Assembly (NCBI RefSeq): GCF_964253085.1
Contig: NZ_CAXUQH020000001.1
Span: 4,154,001 to 4,218,000, forward strand
Length of the DNA stretch: 64,000 nt
Direction: 5' to 3'
Origin: Paenibacillus_E sp964253085
GTDB taxonomy: Bacteria; Bacillota; Bacilli; Paenibacillales; NBRC-103111
Position 1 is the first letter of the stretch. Every line of letters begins with the position of its first letter. The translations under genes were made by a program, and so were the position numbers. The notes beneath the pieces were generated by a model, which was not told the origin of the DNA, did no database searches, and saw only the letters and a program-made list of their open reading frames with translations. This document shows positions 24,601-33,961 of this stretch, piece by piece.

Positions 24601-27093
24601 TCATGTAATGTTGTTATCTCTTAACAGCTTGGCAAATGCCTCAACATGCAGAGGACGACTGAAATAGTAGCCTTGAATCTCATCGCATTGCAGCTCCTTC
24701 AACAGAGCATATTGCTCAGCGGTCTCTACACCCTCAGCCACAACATTCATATGCAGCTCTTTAGCTAAAGTCATAATGCATTGAATAATGCTCCGATTCA
24801 CTGAATCCGTAAGGATTTCCTCCACAAAGGATCTGTCTATTTTCAGTGTATCCAAGGTTAACTGCTTCAATAAATATAAAGAAGAATATCCGGTTCCAAA
24901 GTCGTCTAAGGAGACCTTGATATTCCTTTTTTTCAATTCGGCCAGCAGCTGAGTTACTTCGATTTCATTACTGATGAATGAACTTTCTGTAATTTCAATT
25001 TCCAACTGCCCCGCGGCTATTCCCGTTGCTTCAATAATGTTATCTATGGTTTCCAAAATGTTTGGCTTTATTAATTGTTTCACGGAAAAGTTGACCGAAG
25101 TTGTAACGGGTTTTAAGCCTTGGTCTTGCCAAATTTTATTTTGCTTGCAAGCTTCATGTAATACCCATTCGCCTATTGGAACAATAAGTCCCGTTTCTTC
25201 TGCAATCGGTATGAACTCAGCTGGAGAAATCAGGCCCCATTCAGGATGCTTCCATCTAATCAAAGCTTCAACCCCAACAATCTCCGTTGTTTGCGTATCG
25301 ACACGAGGCATGTACATAAGGAAAAATTCCTCTTTGTCCAACGCTTTTCGGAGATCGTTACTTAAATTAAAATGCTTGAAGGATTGTACATTTAAAGAAG
25401 CGGAGTAATATTGAATCTGGTCTCTCCCTTGAGACTTGGCCACATACAAGGCCGTATCCGCATTTTTGAATAAAGTCTCCACCGTACTTCCATCCTCAGG
25501 CGACATACTGATGCCTATACTGATCGTGACATGAAGTTCGTACCCTTCTATTACAAAATCTTCCTTAGTTAGTTGTGTCAGCTTGTCGGCAAGCCGACTA
25601 ATTTCATTATGATGGTTCACTTCAGATAGAACGATGCAAAACTCATCGCCACCAAGACGATAAACAGTTTGACCTACCAGTAAACATTCCTGTAGTCTCC
25701 AGGCAAAGTACTTTAATAATACATCACCAAAGGAATGTCCAAGTGTATCATTTACATATTTAAAACGATCCAAATCGATTAACATGACAACAACCTTTTT
25801 GTTGGCAATTCGACTACTTTTCAAGCATTGATCCAATTGTTCCTCGAACATCCTCCGATTAGGAAGCGTCGTTAAATAATCATGATAAGCTAGAAATTGA
25901 TTTAACTCCTCTGTTTGCTTTCGTTCCGTTACATCTAGAACGGTACCGATTGTCGCCAGCTTGCCCTGATGAAGAACTTTCTTATAATGAACCTCGATAA
26001 TTACGATGGATTCATCCAGCTTAATGCCTCTGTGACAAAAATTTTGTACAGATTCACCTTCAGCCAAGAATGATATTTCATCTACCACTTTTTGTTGATC
26101 TTCAGGGTGTATAAGGCTCAGCACCTTCAGACCTGTTATCGTATCATATCCCATCATCTTATTTAAGTGTGGATTCGAATAGATGAAGGTTCCCTCCACG
26201 GCAATAAATACACCAACAATTGACTGTTCAACCAAGCTTCGATATTTGGTCTCTGCATCTATTAATGAACTCTCTATTGCTTTTTGAGCTGTAATATTTT
26301 TGGCAATTCCGTAAACCCCTACTAACTCATTATTAACTATGATGGGGATATTGGTCACGTTAAATTCAAGAATGGATCCATCTTTATGAATACCAGTCGT
26401 TTCATAATTTTGCGGAATGCAAGTTCGTATGGTTTCCATAAAGAAATGATTAGTCTTTTCTCTAGAAGCTGGCTCCACCAAATTTTCAAAATTCTCATAC
26501 AAAATCTCCTCTTCACTAAAACCAAACGTTACTAGAAGAGCAGGGTTACACGAAATGAAATTACCTTGAAGGTCAAACGAAAATACTGAATCAGGATTAT
26601 TATCAAAAAGGGATTTATAGTACTGCTCTTCCTCTACCAAGCTTAGCTGAAGCTTCTTATGTACAGTAGTATCCTGAACGAAACCAATGATTCGGGTTAA
26701 CTCATTAAGCTCATTCACTAAAAACTCGGTAACTTGAACCACGTTACGTATTTCTCCATCTGGATGGACGATTCGAAATTCAATTTCGTACCCAGCTTTT
26801 TCATCAAGAGCTACGTTGAACCTTTCAATTGTTCGTGTACGGTCATCAGGGTGTATAAGTGTATGGAATTGATCAAAGTTCATAGAAAAGTCATCTTCTA
26901 TTCCATGTATATTAAATAGTTGAGTAGACCATGTAGTAGCATCCTTTTGAAAGTCGTACTCCCAATATCCTACATTGGCTATTTTTTGAACTAACTCAAA
27001 ATTTTCATATCTTCTTTTTAGATGGCCAATTAATTGTTCGGAGTTCTTAATATTTTGAAAATGATCTTTATGAATTCTGTAATTTTTGGACAT
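24601..27093 (-). CDS. Three-PAS GGDEF-EAL cyclic-di-GMP protein
   Basis: 830 aa without membrane segments. Three PAS domains cover about residues 30-395, a GGDEF domain about 400-565 and an EAL domain about 575-830. The diguanylate cyclase site GGDEF is intact (RLGGDEFCIVL). The phosphodiesterase signatures are also intact: EALIRW, ITESSF, DDFGTGYSSL, KIDRSFV and AEGVET. Both activities are therefore possible, and PAS ligands would set the balance. It probably tunes cyclic-di-GMP and so motility or biofilm. It has its own terminator and no operon partner. Confidence 0.9.
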   Translation of the reverse strand: MSKNYRIHKDHFQNIKNSEQLIGHLKRRYENFELVQKIANVGYWEYDFQKDATTWSTQLFNIHGIEDDFSMNFDQFHTLIHPDDRTRTIERFNVALDEKAGYEIEFRIVHPDGEIRNVVQVTEFLVNELNELTRIIGFVQDTTVHKKLQLSLVEEEQYYKSLFDNNPDSVFSFDLQGNFISCNPALLVTFGFSEEEILYENFENLVEPASREKTNHFFMETIRTCIPQNYETTGIHKDGSILEFNVTNIPIIVNNELVGVYGIAKNITAQKAIESSLIDAETKYRSLVEQSIVGVFIAVEGTFIYSNPHLNKMMGYDTITGLKVLSLIHPEDQQKVVDEISFLAEGESVQNFCHRGIKLDESIVIIEVHYKKVLHQGKLATIGTVLDVTERKQTEELNQFLAYHDYLTTLPNRRMFEEQLDQCLKSSRIANKKVVVMLIDLDRFKYVNDTLGHSFGDVLLKYFAWRLQECLLVGQTVYRLGGDEFCIVLSEVNHHNEISRLADKLTQLTKEDFVIEGYELHVTISIGISMSPEDGSTVETLFKNADTALYVAKSQGRDQIQYYSASLNVQSFKHFNLSNDLRKALDKEEFFLMYMPRVDTQTTEIVGVEALIRWKHPEWGLISPAEFIPIAEETGLIVPIGEWVLHEACKQNKIWQDQGLKPVTTSVNFSVKQLIKPNILETIDNIIEATGIAAGQLEIEITESSFISNEIEVTQLLAELKKRNIKVSLDDFGTGYSSLYLLKQLTLDTLKIDRSFVEEILTDSVNRSIIQCIMTLAKELHMNVVAEGVETAEQYALLKELQCDEIQGYYFSRPLHVEAFAKLLRDNNIT

Positions 27094-27467
27094 TTGTGGT
27101 CACACTCCACACTTCGTTTGACATAACCTTGAGCTGTACCCATAATTATACGTTGATCTTGTTAGAGAAGTATGAGGTAATTTGTAGCTGCCACAGAGAA
27201 TGAAAATACTACTTGAAAAATCGTTTCCGAGAGCTAAACTAACTTAAGTCTAGCGTATATCAACCAACATCATTTATCTCTTTTCTTAATTTGTTGATTT
27301 TATTCTGTGCAAACCAACCTGGAAATCAATCTTGATAAAAGGTTTTACGAAAAATTGAAAATACATTGGATTAGCACAAAAATCCCTCTGACCAACGCAA
27401 TTACTATTTGTGCGAAACTTCATTTGAGCATAAGAAAACCGCCTTGGTTAAAAGGCGGTTCATTGAG
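27094..27467. other. Intergenic region with a terminator
   Basis: This 374-base gap holds the presumed promoter of the GGDEF-EAL gene and, at 27435-27460, the terminator of the DUF2975 gene. A 62-codon frame at 27307 has no ribosome binding site and overlaps the terminator, so I do not call it a gene. Confidence 0.4.
27435..27460 (-). terminator. Terminator of the DUF2975 gene
   Basis: AACCGCCTT and AAGGCGGTT form a 9-bp stem. On the minus strand it is followed by TTCTTATG, a modest U-tract. It lies 8 bases after the stop. Confidence 0.7.
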
Positions 27468-27932
27468 CTATGGGGCATTTTTTAATGGCTTTTGAAGTAC
27501 GTCCACAATGGCTGCGATGATACTTGTTGCTAAAATACCCATTAGACATAATGATGTAGGTCCCGCTGCATCATCACTAGCTGTAACTTTAGCTAGTACC
27601 CTTAAGCTTACTATTCCTAACAAAATGAGAAAAATAACTGTAAAAGCACATTTCTTTATAATCTTCAGAGATTTAAGGGATAAATCAGAGAAAGCATTGT
27701 TCTTTTCGATGTAGGTTAATAGTTTATATGCGTGATACAACGCAACAGAAAACGCAATACAGAATCCGTATGCACATACTAAAAAGGGGATTAGGAAGTA
27801 AGCCGTATCTGGATGTACCCTTGCATCTCTTACAGCTATCTCAGGCAACCAGATACACAAAGCAAGCACGGCAATTCCAATCAGAAAAATAATAACTTTT
27901 AAGAAAGTGGTTGAACCTCGTTTAACATTCAT
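27468..27932 (-). CDS. DUF2975 four-helix membrane protein
   Basis: 154 aa with four membrane segments and the opening RGSTTFLKVIIFLIGIAVLA typical of DUF2975 proteins. GAGGTG lies 6 bases before the ATG. The function of the family is unknown. Members are often followed by a small Cro/C1-type regulator of the YozG kind; here the gene is followed directly by a terminator and that partner is missing. Confidence 0.75.
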   Translation of the reverse strand: MNVKRGSTTFLKVIIFLIGIAVLALCIWLPEIAVRDARVHPDTAYFLIPFLVCAYGFCIAFSVALYHAYKLLTYIEKNNAFSDLSLKSLKIIKKCAFTVIFLILLGIVSLRVLAKVTASDDAAGPTSLCLMGILATSIIAAIVDVLQKPLKNAP

Positions 27933-28090
27933 TTAAAACACCTCACTTATTTAATGACAACATGATTTTAGCATATAATTTATCGTTTAACAATAAATAT
28001 GCATTGTTTTTTATTGTATTATTATTGTTATTGAAATATCCGTTTGATTTCACACTAAAGTTCTGATCCGGCGCATACGATGTTTATTAG

Positions 28091-28267
28091 CTTGACCGAA
28101 GTTCCCATATTTTGGAGATTTCCGATATCGTGGGACTCGATAATTACCGCCATTTCAATAAAATATTTAAACGTCAGACGGAAATAGACCATTTTTTTGT
28201 CGAATTATGGAAAAAAACATTGTTTTTTATATATACTTCTGCGATACTTTTAAATGTCAGTAAATAA
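28091..28267 (+). pseudogene. AraC-family DNA-binding-domain remnant
   Basis: A plus-strand frame without a start reads EISDIVGLDNYRHFNKIFKR and then QTEID. This matches the second helix-turn-helix of AraC regulators (pattern IAxxVGFxDxxYFxxxFKxxTG). It then runs on in degenerate sequence to a stop 23 bases before the DUF2231 gene. No other part of a regulator is present. Confidence 0.6.
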
Positions 28268-28290
28268 ATAGGAAAAAGGGGTATTATTTT

Positions 28291-28728
28291 ATGGACTTTA
28301 TGTTAAAAAATCTGCACAATGTTTTTAATCATGTTCCTGTAGCAATGCTAATTTTTAGTTTCATCTTTGACTTAATTGCTGCTTTGTTTAAGAAAAAGGA
28401 ATGGAATTTTGCGGGGTTACTCTGCTTGATCGTAGGGGCTTTGGGAGCGATTGCAGCAGTACTCACTGGACCTGCATGGACGAAAAATCCACTCTTTCCT
28501 GACCACCAATTATTCGGACAGTTAACGATGGTTGCAGCAATTCTCCTCCTATTGACTCGATTAGTCTTCCGCTTTTGGAGAACATTGGATATCGGGAAGA
28601 ATCCTTTTTATTTAGTTGGAGCTCTTGTCATGGTGATCCTTGTAGCATACACGGGTCATCTGGGCGGAGAAATGATCCATAAGAAGGCCCCAACCACTCC
28701 TGTTAAAGTTGAGGCTGTCCAAAAATAA
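28291..28728 (+). CDS. DUF2231-type membrane protein
   Basis: 145 aa with four membrane segments. The conserved His-containing spots of the family are present: FNHVPVAML at the start, DHQLFG in the middle and GHLGGEMIH near the end. The function is not established; His residues in the membrane may bind haem or metal. The gene stands alone. Confidence 0.7.
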   Translation: MDFMLKNLHNVFNHVPVAMLIFSFIFDLIAALFKKKEWNFAGLLCLIVGALGAIAAVLTGPAWTKNPLFPDHQLFGQLTMVAAILLLLTRLVFRFWRTLDIGKNPFYLVGALVMVILVAYTGHLGGEMIHKKAPTTPVKVEAVQK

Positions 28729-28822
28729 CAATGGCCCCCTTAATTATGGTTCATCATTAGTTTAATGGTATAATTAACTACTGTAGATACTCTAAATTAC
28801 ATATAGTGAGGCGGTAATTAGA

Positions 28823-29248
28823 ATGGAAACAGTTAATCAAACAATAACGGTAGAAACCACGGTACATGCACCAGTTGAAAAAGTGTGGGAATATTGGACA
28901 GAACCACAGCATATAACAAAATGGTCTTTTGCTTCTGATGATTGGCATGCACCAAATGCCGAAAATGATTTAAGGGTTGGCGGCAAATTTCTTACAAGAT
29001 TGGAAGCAAAGGATGGAAGCTTTGGATTTGATCTTGGTGGAGTTTATGATGAAGTGAGAATTAATGAATTTATCTCATACACTATGGGAGATGGAAGAAA
29101 AGTTGCCATCACTTTTATTCGTCAAGAAAACGATACTAAGGTAATTGAAGCTTTTGAAGCAGAAACCACCAATTCCATCGAGATGCAAAAAGCAGGCTGG
29201 CAGGCGTTTCTAGACAATTTTAAAAAATATAGTGAAATTTCTAAATAA
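28823..29248 (+). CDS. SRPBCC/AHSA1-domain protein
   Basis: 141 aa matching the START-like AHSA1 fold, with the opening VHAPVEKVWEYWTEPQHI and a C-terminal helix QKAGWQAFLDNFKKY. YndB-like members bind small hydrophobic ligands; the ligand here is unknown. The last 15 bases, including the stop (GAAATTTCTAAATAA), are repeated immediately downstream, a small tandem duplication. Confidence 0.8.
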   Translation: METVNQTITVETTVHAPVEKVWEYWTEPQHITKWSFASDDWHAPNAENDLRVGGKFLTRLEAKDGSFGFDLGGVYDEVRINEFISYTMGDGRKVAITFIRQENDTKVIEAFEAETTNSIEMQKAGWQAFLDNFKKYSEISK

Positions 29249-29325
29249 GAAATTTCTAAATAAGATTAGGATATAGCGAATGAATCGGACTTGCAGCTTT
29301 AATCATAAGTATTGAAACATTAATT

Positions 29326-29350
29326 AAACCTTCCATTCGGAAGGTTTTTT
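29326..29350 (+). terminator. Terminator of the SRPBCC gene
   Basis: AAACCTTCC and GGAAGGTTT form a 9-bp stem with an ATTC loop, followed by a T-run. Confidence 0.9.
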
Positions 29351-29880
29351 ATGCTAAAAAAATTTTGCCGGCAGCCTTTTACTTATTGTGCTATCGTTCA
29401 CCGTCCCTCAGTTTTACTTGAAATATAGTCATCTTAAGAATACTAGGATGTTGTGACCATAATGTACCCTTTTTAAGACATGCGGGAACAGAAGAAATAA
29501 ACTGAAGACCCTGTGCGTACTGCTTCAGATCACCGAACCAGTCAGAATTGATGCAATTGTTCGTTCATATCAAAGTCTTAGACTGCCTGAAATCAATAGT
29601 GCAGCAAGTCCTCCAATGTCTGCCCCATTTTGAATCCTAATGACAATAAACAAGACAATAGTAATAGCCGAAATCAAGAAATCCAAAATATGAAGCAAAA
29701 TTATCAGTATGTATTTTACTCATTACTCACCCCCCCTTTTGTTGCTGGAACATACCTAATAGTTAAACACAAACAGCTGGCTACCACCACGCTCTACTGC
29801 TCGTTACTTGAATGAAAAAAAGGAGCTGCTTCAATGCAACTCCTGGTTAGTTCAATAAAAAGTGCTTATCACTTTTTTTG
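29351..29880. other. Gene-poor stretch with repeat fragments
   Basis: These 530 bases hold no gene I can support. A 61-codon frame opens at a TTG at 29630, but it lacks a ribosome binding site and resembles nothing known. The 15-mer TTAAGAATACTAGGA at 29433 recurs exactly at 30524. A CCGTTA-type hairpin repeat lies at the right end. Confidence 0.4.
29797..29846. repeat. Dispersed CCGTTA-hairpin repeat, copy 3
   Basis: CTGCTCGTTACTTGAATGAA is followed by an A-run and a hairpin with arms AGGAGCTGC and GCAACTCCT. It lies about 35 bases 3' of the 197-aa lipoprotein gene and may terminate it. Confidence 0.6.
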
Positions 29881-30474
29881 TTATTCGTTATTTTTAGGCT
29901 TTTCTATGAAAAACTCGATCTCTACGTTCAAACGAAGACTTTCTTGGCTCACCATCGAGTCGTTTAACGGATCGAAATTAGCCGATCCAGATACCTGGTA
30001 GTCCCCCCAAAGCAGTGTGCCTTTTTTAGATGCCTCCCACACGACATTAATGAAGTCGACGTATTCTTTCGGATCTTCCGGGCTATAACCGCCACGGGGT
30101 ACAAATCTCTCTCTCAACGGCAGTCCCTTTTTCAGGACCGTCATGCGTGCAGGCTGATGCATACCGTAGCGGATATCAAAGTTTCTCATTTTCTCTTTCG
30201 TCGGGAAATAGAACGGCGAGTTGGCATGGGCGATTTTGACTTCTGCTTCAGCTCCTATGTATTCAAGCTCCGCGTAGACTTCCACTTTCTCGCCTTCGGC
30301 GTAAACTGACTTCTCGGAAACGAGGCGATAGACGAAATCTCCTTCAGTCACTTCCGCCTTCGCCTTCGATCCAATCGGGGACTCTTTTACGTTTTGCTCG
30401 TCATACTTTACATCTCCTGAGCATCCTGACAATAAGACTGCAAAGGTTGAAATAATGACTAAAAACTTACCCAA
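29881..30474 (-). CDS. Uncharacterised lipoprotein
   Basis: 197 aa from TTG 30474, with GGGGTG about 7 bases upstream. The lipobox is LLSGC. The mature part contains YRLVSEKSVYAEGEKVEVYA, which resembles Ig-like BsuPI-type (intracellular proteinase inhibitor) domains also found in lipoproteins. No function can be assigned, and it has no operon partner. Confidence 0.65.
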   Translation of the reverse strand: MGKFLVIISTFAVLLSGCSGDVKYDEQNVKESPIGSKAKAEVTEGDFVYRLVSEKSVYAEGEKVEVYAELEYIGAEAEVKIAHANSPFYFPTKEKMRNFDIRYGMHQPARMTVLKKGLPLRERFVPRGGYSPEDPKEYVDFINVVWEASKKGTLLWGDYQVSGSANFDPLNDSMVSQESLRLNVEIEFFIEKPKNNE

Positions 30475-30563
30475 CCCGATTCACCCCATACATTCTTTAC
30501 TTTTCTATCGATAATTTAACATGTTAAGAATACTAGGAATATAGACAATTTGTTCCATCATTC

Positions 30564-30610
30564 AACCCGTTAGCAGAGTGAAGGGCTACCTAAACGCGGC
30601 AGCCCTTCAG
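30564..30610. repeat. Dispersed CCGTTA-hairpin repeat, copy 4
   Basis: ACCCGTTAGCAGAGTGAAG leads into a hairpin with arms GAAGGGCT and AGCCCTTC. Unlike most copies it lies between divergent genes, not at a 3' end. Confidence 0.5.
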
Positions 30611-30614
30611 ATGT

Positions 30615-30630
30615 TTAACTCCCTCGGTTC
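30615..30630. repeat. TTAACTCCCTCGGTTC block, copy 1
   Basis: This 16-mer is identical to 32741-32756. It lies a few bases after the copy-4 hairpin. A degenerate form (TTCAACTCTCGGTT) also follows the copy-5 hairpin at about 32354, so it appears to be the outer edge of the same element. Confidence 0.6.
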
Positions 30631-30824
30631 ACCGATAGCGAAGTAATGGATTACCTTAGTGAGTCACCTTATAGATAACCGCTTCGTCCCAAGAAAACGC
30701 AGTTGTTTATTTCTGGGATGGAACCTCGAAAGTTGGGGTATGTTATAAACTAGCTGTTAATCACCTGGCAGTGCGAGCTTCCGCTCAATTGGATGCCGGG
30801 CTAAATTAGGAGGTTCTTTTTCAT

Positions 30825-31469
30825 ATGGCTGTCTCTTTACAAGCAGAAGTCCGCAAAGAAGCAACAAAATCAGAAATTAAGCAAATGCGTTCCAAAGGGA
30901 AAATTCCCGCTGTCGTGTACGGCAAGAAAATGGCGACTACGGTCCTAAGCATCGATTTGAAAGAATTGCAGGTCGTTCTTCGGCAAAATCCTCATGCCAT
31001 TATTGATTTGGCTATCTCTGGCAGTACAAAAAGTCAACCGGTCATGATTAATGAAATTCAACGCAATCCGCTGAACCGCGAGTTGTCCCACATCGACTTC
31101 CATCAAATTAATATGGATGAGCCGATCAAAACGGTCGTTGCGCTGGAATTTATTGGTGATGCTGTGGGTGTGCATGATGGCGGTATTATTCAAATTCAGA
31201 TGCACAACATCGAGATTCGCTGCATGCCGAGCCAAGTTCCGACTTCCATTCAAGTGGAAGTATCTAGCTTGGGGCTAGGTGACAACCTGCATGTCAGTCA
31301 AATTGTAGTGCCCGCCGGCATTGAAATGAAATCCGACCCGAATGATATCGTCGTGACAATTCTGGTGCCTCAGAAGGAAACGGAGACTCCAGTGGCTGCG
31401 AACCATGAGGAGCGTGTGGGTGAAGCAGAGACGTCCAATGAGGCTGCAACAGTAGGCCAGCCTAGCTAA
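30825..31469 (+). CDS. Ribosomal protein L25/Ctc family
   Basis: 214 aa with both L25/TL5 domains. The N-terminal 5S-rRNA-binding beta-barrel has RSKGKIPAVVYGKK and LSHIDFHQINMDEPI, and the C-terminal TL5 domain has IEIRCMPSQVPTSIQVEVSS. The last 30 residues are acidic and low-complexity. AGGAGG precedes the ATG and a terminator follows, so it is monocistronic. A second, shorter paralogue lies at 37534. The usual Bacillus ctc gene sits near prs/pth, and neither copy here has those neighbours. Confidence 0.9.
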   Translation: MAVSLQAEVRKEATKSEIKQMRSKGKIPAVVYGKKMATTVLSIDLKELQVVLRQNPHAIIDLAISGSTKSQPVMINEIQRNPLNRELSHIDFHQINMDEPIKTVVALEFIGDAVGVHDGGIIQIQMHNIEIRCMPSQVPTSIQVEVSSLGLGDNLHVSQIVVPAGIEMKSDPNDIVVTILVPQKETETPVAANHEERVGEAETSNEAATVGQPS

Positions 31470-31487
31470 GCCAAGTTAGATCCGTGC

Positions 31488-31521
31488 AAAGAAGCCCTGC
31501 GCCAACGCGTGAAGGCTTCTT
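31488..31521 (+). terminator. Terminator of the first L25/ctc gene
   Basis: AAAGAAGCC and GGCTTCTTT form a 9-bp stem about 20 bases after the stop. The U-tract is short. Confidence 0.75.
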
Positions 31522-31656
31522 TCGCTAAGCCTAAATATGTAAACAGTTAACACCAGCTTAGTAGTATCAGTACTGGCCCCTTCTATGCTACTTAAAAGCA
31601 GGCAGCCTCGTCTTGGTTCTCATTGAACTATCGTTATCCGTAGTTAAACGATTTAG

Positions 31657-32190
31657 TTATTGAATAGGTTGAAATGCAACATTCCAAATACCATCTTCGT
31701 CTTTAATCATTTGGAAACCCGACTTAGCTTCTGCGTCATTTCTTGATTGATACTCAATAAATCCTTCAAAATCGCTTGTTTGTATGAATTTTCCTTTATC
31801 AATATTTTTAAATAGTTTAAGGACCTCTTCTTTTGTCCCTCTGTCTGAAACTGGAAAGTTTTCAAACTCTTCTTTTGTCCATAGAACATGCCCTTTTCTA
31901 TCCGTGTACAGAGCATAAATGACATCTCTTATATTATCCAATGAGGCTTGAACGTATATCTTAGCTATACTAATTGGTTCTAACCCTTTTAAATGCTGTT
32001 CATTTAAATCTTTTTGAAAGTTGTTATACACCTCTTGTTCTTTGGCTGATAACTTAAAATCAGATGATGAGATTGGAGCTGTAGTCGGAAGTGGTGTTGG
32101 GTCAGCAATCTTGTTTTCCTTGTTTAAGCAACCTGTAAGTGCGACAAGTATTACCGCCAATGTTAAAATAATTTTCAACTTCATTTTCAT
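31657..32190 (-). CDS. Uncharacterised lipoprotein
   Basis: 177 aa with lipobox ALTGC after a hydrophobic signal. A Thr/Pro-rich linker (DPTPLPTTAP) leads to a predicted alpha/beta domain of about 130 residues, ending in QMIKDEDGIWNVAFQPIQ. I do not recognise the family, and there is no operon partner. Confidence 0.6.
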   Translation of the reverse strand: MKMKLKIILTLAVILVALTGCLNKENKIADPTPLPTTAPISSSDFKLSAKEQEVYNNFQKDLNEQHLKGLEPISIAKIYVQASLDNIRDVIYALYTDRKGHVLWTKEEFENFPVSDRGTKEEVLKLFKNIDKGKFIQTSDFEGFIEYQSRNDAEAKSGFQMIKDEDGIWNVAFQPIQ

Positions 32191-32288
32191 TAATTAAAAG
32201 CTCCTTTTCAATCCAGCTAATTTCTGTTTTCGACGCAACTTATTTTCACCTCTTATTATTAACGATAATTGAAGCATTTTGTTGCGTT

Positions 32289-32345
32289 AAACTGCCCATT
32301 AGTTGAGAAAAGGCAGCGGTCCGATTTGGTCCGCTGCCTTCTCAT
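32289..32345. repeat. Dispersed CCGTTA-hairpin repeat, copy 5
   Basis: ACTGCCCATTAGTTGAGAA leads into a perfect 10-bp hairpin (AAGGCAGCGG with CCGCTGCCTT). It lies about 90 bases 3' of the sspH-like gene and probably terminates it. Confidence 0.65.
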
Positions 32346-32436
32346 GTTCATATTCAACTCTCGGTTGCAACAGGTTAGTATTTGATATCATAACCAACTG
32401 TTCCCCTGCTCTAAACGTCTTTTTTAATTCTTTCAA

Positions 32437-32667
32437 TTATTTAGTCGATGGGCATATCATTTTAATGTCTTCCAGCTCTAACATTTGAGATCTCTCGACT
32501 AAACTGCTTAATGGGACGCTTTGCTCGTTTTCTGGTTTATCCAAAGGATAAATTCTGGCTGTTTCATTCTTTTCGTCGACATTTTGGATGTAGATTGGTG
32601 TTCCGTTATAAGTGACATCAACCATGGTAGGTGAAACTGCAATCTCTTTTGCGCGTTGATTGTTCAT
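32437..32667 (-). CDS. sspH: H-type small acid-soluble spore protein
   Basis: 76 aa. Residues 1-57 match the SspH family (MNNQRAKEIAVSP, then VTYNGTPIYIQ, NETARIYPLD and SVPLSSLVE). SspH proteins are minor proteins of the spore core. A tail of about 18 residues goes beyond the usual length of about 60. AAGGAGG precedes the ATG. This is direct evidence that the host forms endospores. Confidence 0.9.
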   Translation of the reverse strand: MNNQRAKEIAVSPTMVDVTYNGTPIYIQNVDEKNETARIYPLDKPENEQSVPLSSLVERSQMLELEDIKMICPSTK

Positions 32668-32740
32668 TTTTTGGCCTCCTTCATGTACTAGTTACATTAT
32701 TTGTGAATGTGAAAGGATGTATTCATAGAAAGGCAGATAC

Positions 32741-32756
32741 TTAACTCCCTCGGTTC
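32741..32756. repeat. TTAACTCCCTCGGTTC block, copy 2
   Basis: This 16-mer is identical to the one at 30615. It follows AAAGGCAG, which looks like the remains of a hairpin arm. Confidence 0.55.
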
Positions 32757-32813
32757 GATTAAGTTATACGGGGGGTTTCCCAGAACCGACTACAATAATT
32801 ACCCCCATAATAT

Positions 32814-33758
32814 CTATTGTTGGGAGGATAATAGATCTCTATCAGATGCTTGTGGTGGTTGTTCTAACCAACCGTTATTAATCATAATATTGGCCCCATC
32901 TTCGGCAAAGTTTAAAACTTCAGATGTTAAACGAGTATAATGCGATGCAAGATCTCTTCTTGGACTAAGCGCTAAGCTTCTTCCGTAGTGAGCTATTCCA
33001 TCAGCATTTAAAGAAGTAGCGTGAAACATTATAAGTTTATCGGAAAATGTTTTAGTCGTGGAGGTTGTTGGCATTGTATCCCATGCACTTGCAGAAGGAA
33101 GGAACTCCTTACTAAGAAGGGAACCGAAAATTTCGACGTGTTTATCTGCAATATCTCTACCCCTGACCAGGTATTCACGAACTTCTTCAGAACTGGCTAC
33201 TTGGCTAAACCCCATTAGCAATGTCCGTCCTAACTGATTTTGTATGAGATTATAGTAAATGTTAGAAATCTCAATAACATTCAATGGTCTATGATGACCA
33301 AAGAAACCAGCCATGTAACTTTGTTTTTGAACATATTCATTTTTAGAGGGAGTTGGGATAAATGGAGCTCGAATGAAAGTACCTTTCAATAACATGATTT
33401 CTGTGGCTTTATTTAATAAACGTGCCGATTCATTTAAACATTCAGTAAAATACTCACAAATATCCAGACGAGCGGCATTTGATAAAGCTGTTGTATAGAA
33501 TTCCAAACCTATTTTGCCCATATTTTGAATGTAGAATAAACAAAAATCATCAGTAAACAACCGTGGAGCTTCTTTTATGACGTCATGTTCCTGTTGGAAT
33601 CCGTCAGGTACTGGATATTGTTCTTCGTTAAAAAGAGATTTTAATTTTTGAAGATGACTTTTAGATAGACTAAGAGCGAATTCTAGAACTGATTGAATTT
33701 CACGGTCTTCAATGTGACTAATAAATGATGCTATTGTACAAACACCTACTATTTTCTC
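32814..33758 (-). pseudogene. DUF3231 spore-coat-type protein, 5'-truncated
   Basis: The frame encodes the C-terminal ferritin-like domain of DUF3231 proteins: FTDDFCLFYIQNMGKIGL, MLLKGTFIRAPFIP, GFSQVASSEEVREY and a C-terminal EDGANIMINNGWLEQPPQA. The frame is open upstream to 33758 and that extra part also matches the family (RALSLS-like EFALSLSKSH, then APRLF), but it contains no ATG, GTG or TTG and no ribosome binding site. A TTG start at 33560 would cut into the domain. The usual length is about 330 aa with two related domains; here the N-terminal domain is gone. Confidence 0.75.
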
Positions 33759-33961
33759 TTATGTTGTTTTATTTTCTTCTAAATTATTCTTAAAGTAATG
33801 TAACTTTACACATTCCGTAATGATTGAACCTCATAAACTATTTACAGCTCAGGAATCCATAATACATCTCAGTTTGCTAGATGCGAAATGACTTTCACGG
33901 CTTTGAAAAAGTTCTAATAGAAGCAAATCTTCCTGAATAATGAGGAACTTGGCATGCAATG
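33759..33961. other. Intergenic, decayed sequence
   Basis: These 200 bases lie upstream of the DUF3231 remnant, where its missing N-terminal half should be. I could not recognise that half in any frame. Confidence 0.3.

Larger units (their letters stand above)
30475..30824. other. Intergenic region between divergent genes, with repeats
   Basis: This 350-base region holds a CCGTTA hairpin repeat (30564-30610), a second shared block (30615-30630) and, close to the L25 gene, a CCCAAGAAA...TTTCTGGG hairpin. A promoter for the L25 gene must lie here, but I could not define it. Confidence 0.4.

Noticed and set aside
27307..27495. 62-codon plus-strand ORF
   Set aside because: No ribosome binding site, overlaps a terminator and the end of the DUF2975 gene, and resembles nothing.
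29630..29815. 61-codon plus-strand ORF starting at TTG
   Set aside because: No ribosome binding site and it ends inside a hairpin repeat; it could be real but cannot be supported.
30475..30824. Sigma-B-type promoter for the L25/ctc gene
   Set aside because: A GGGTAT string is present but no GTTT element lies at the required 13-15-base spacing.
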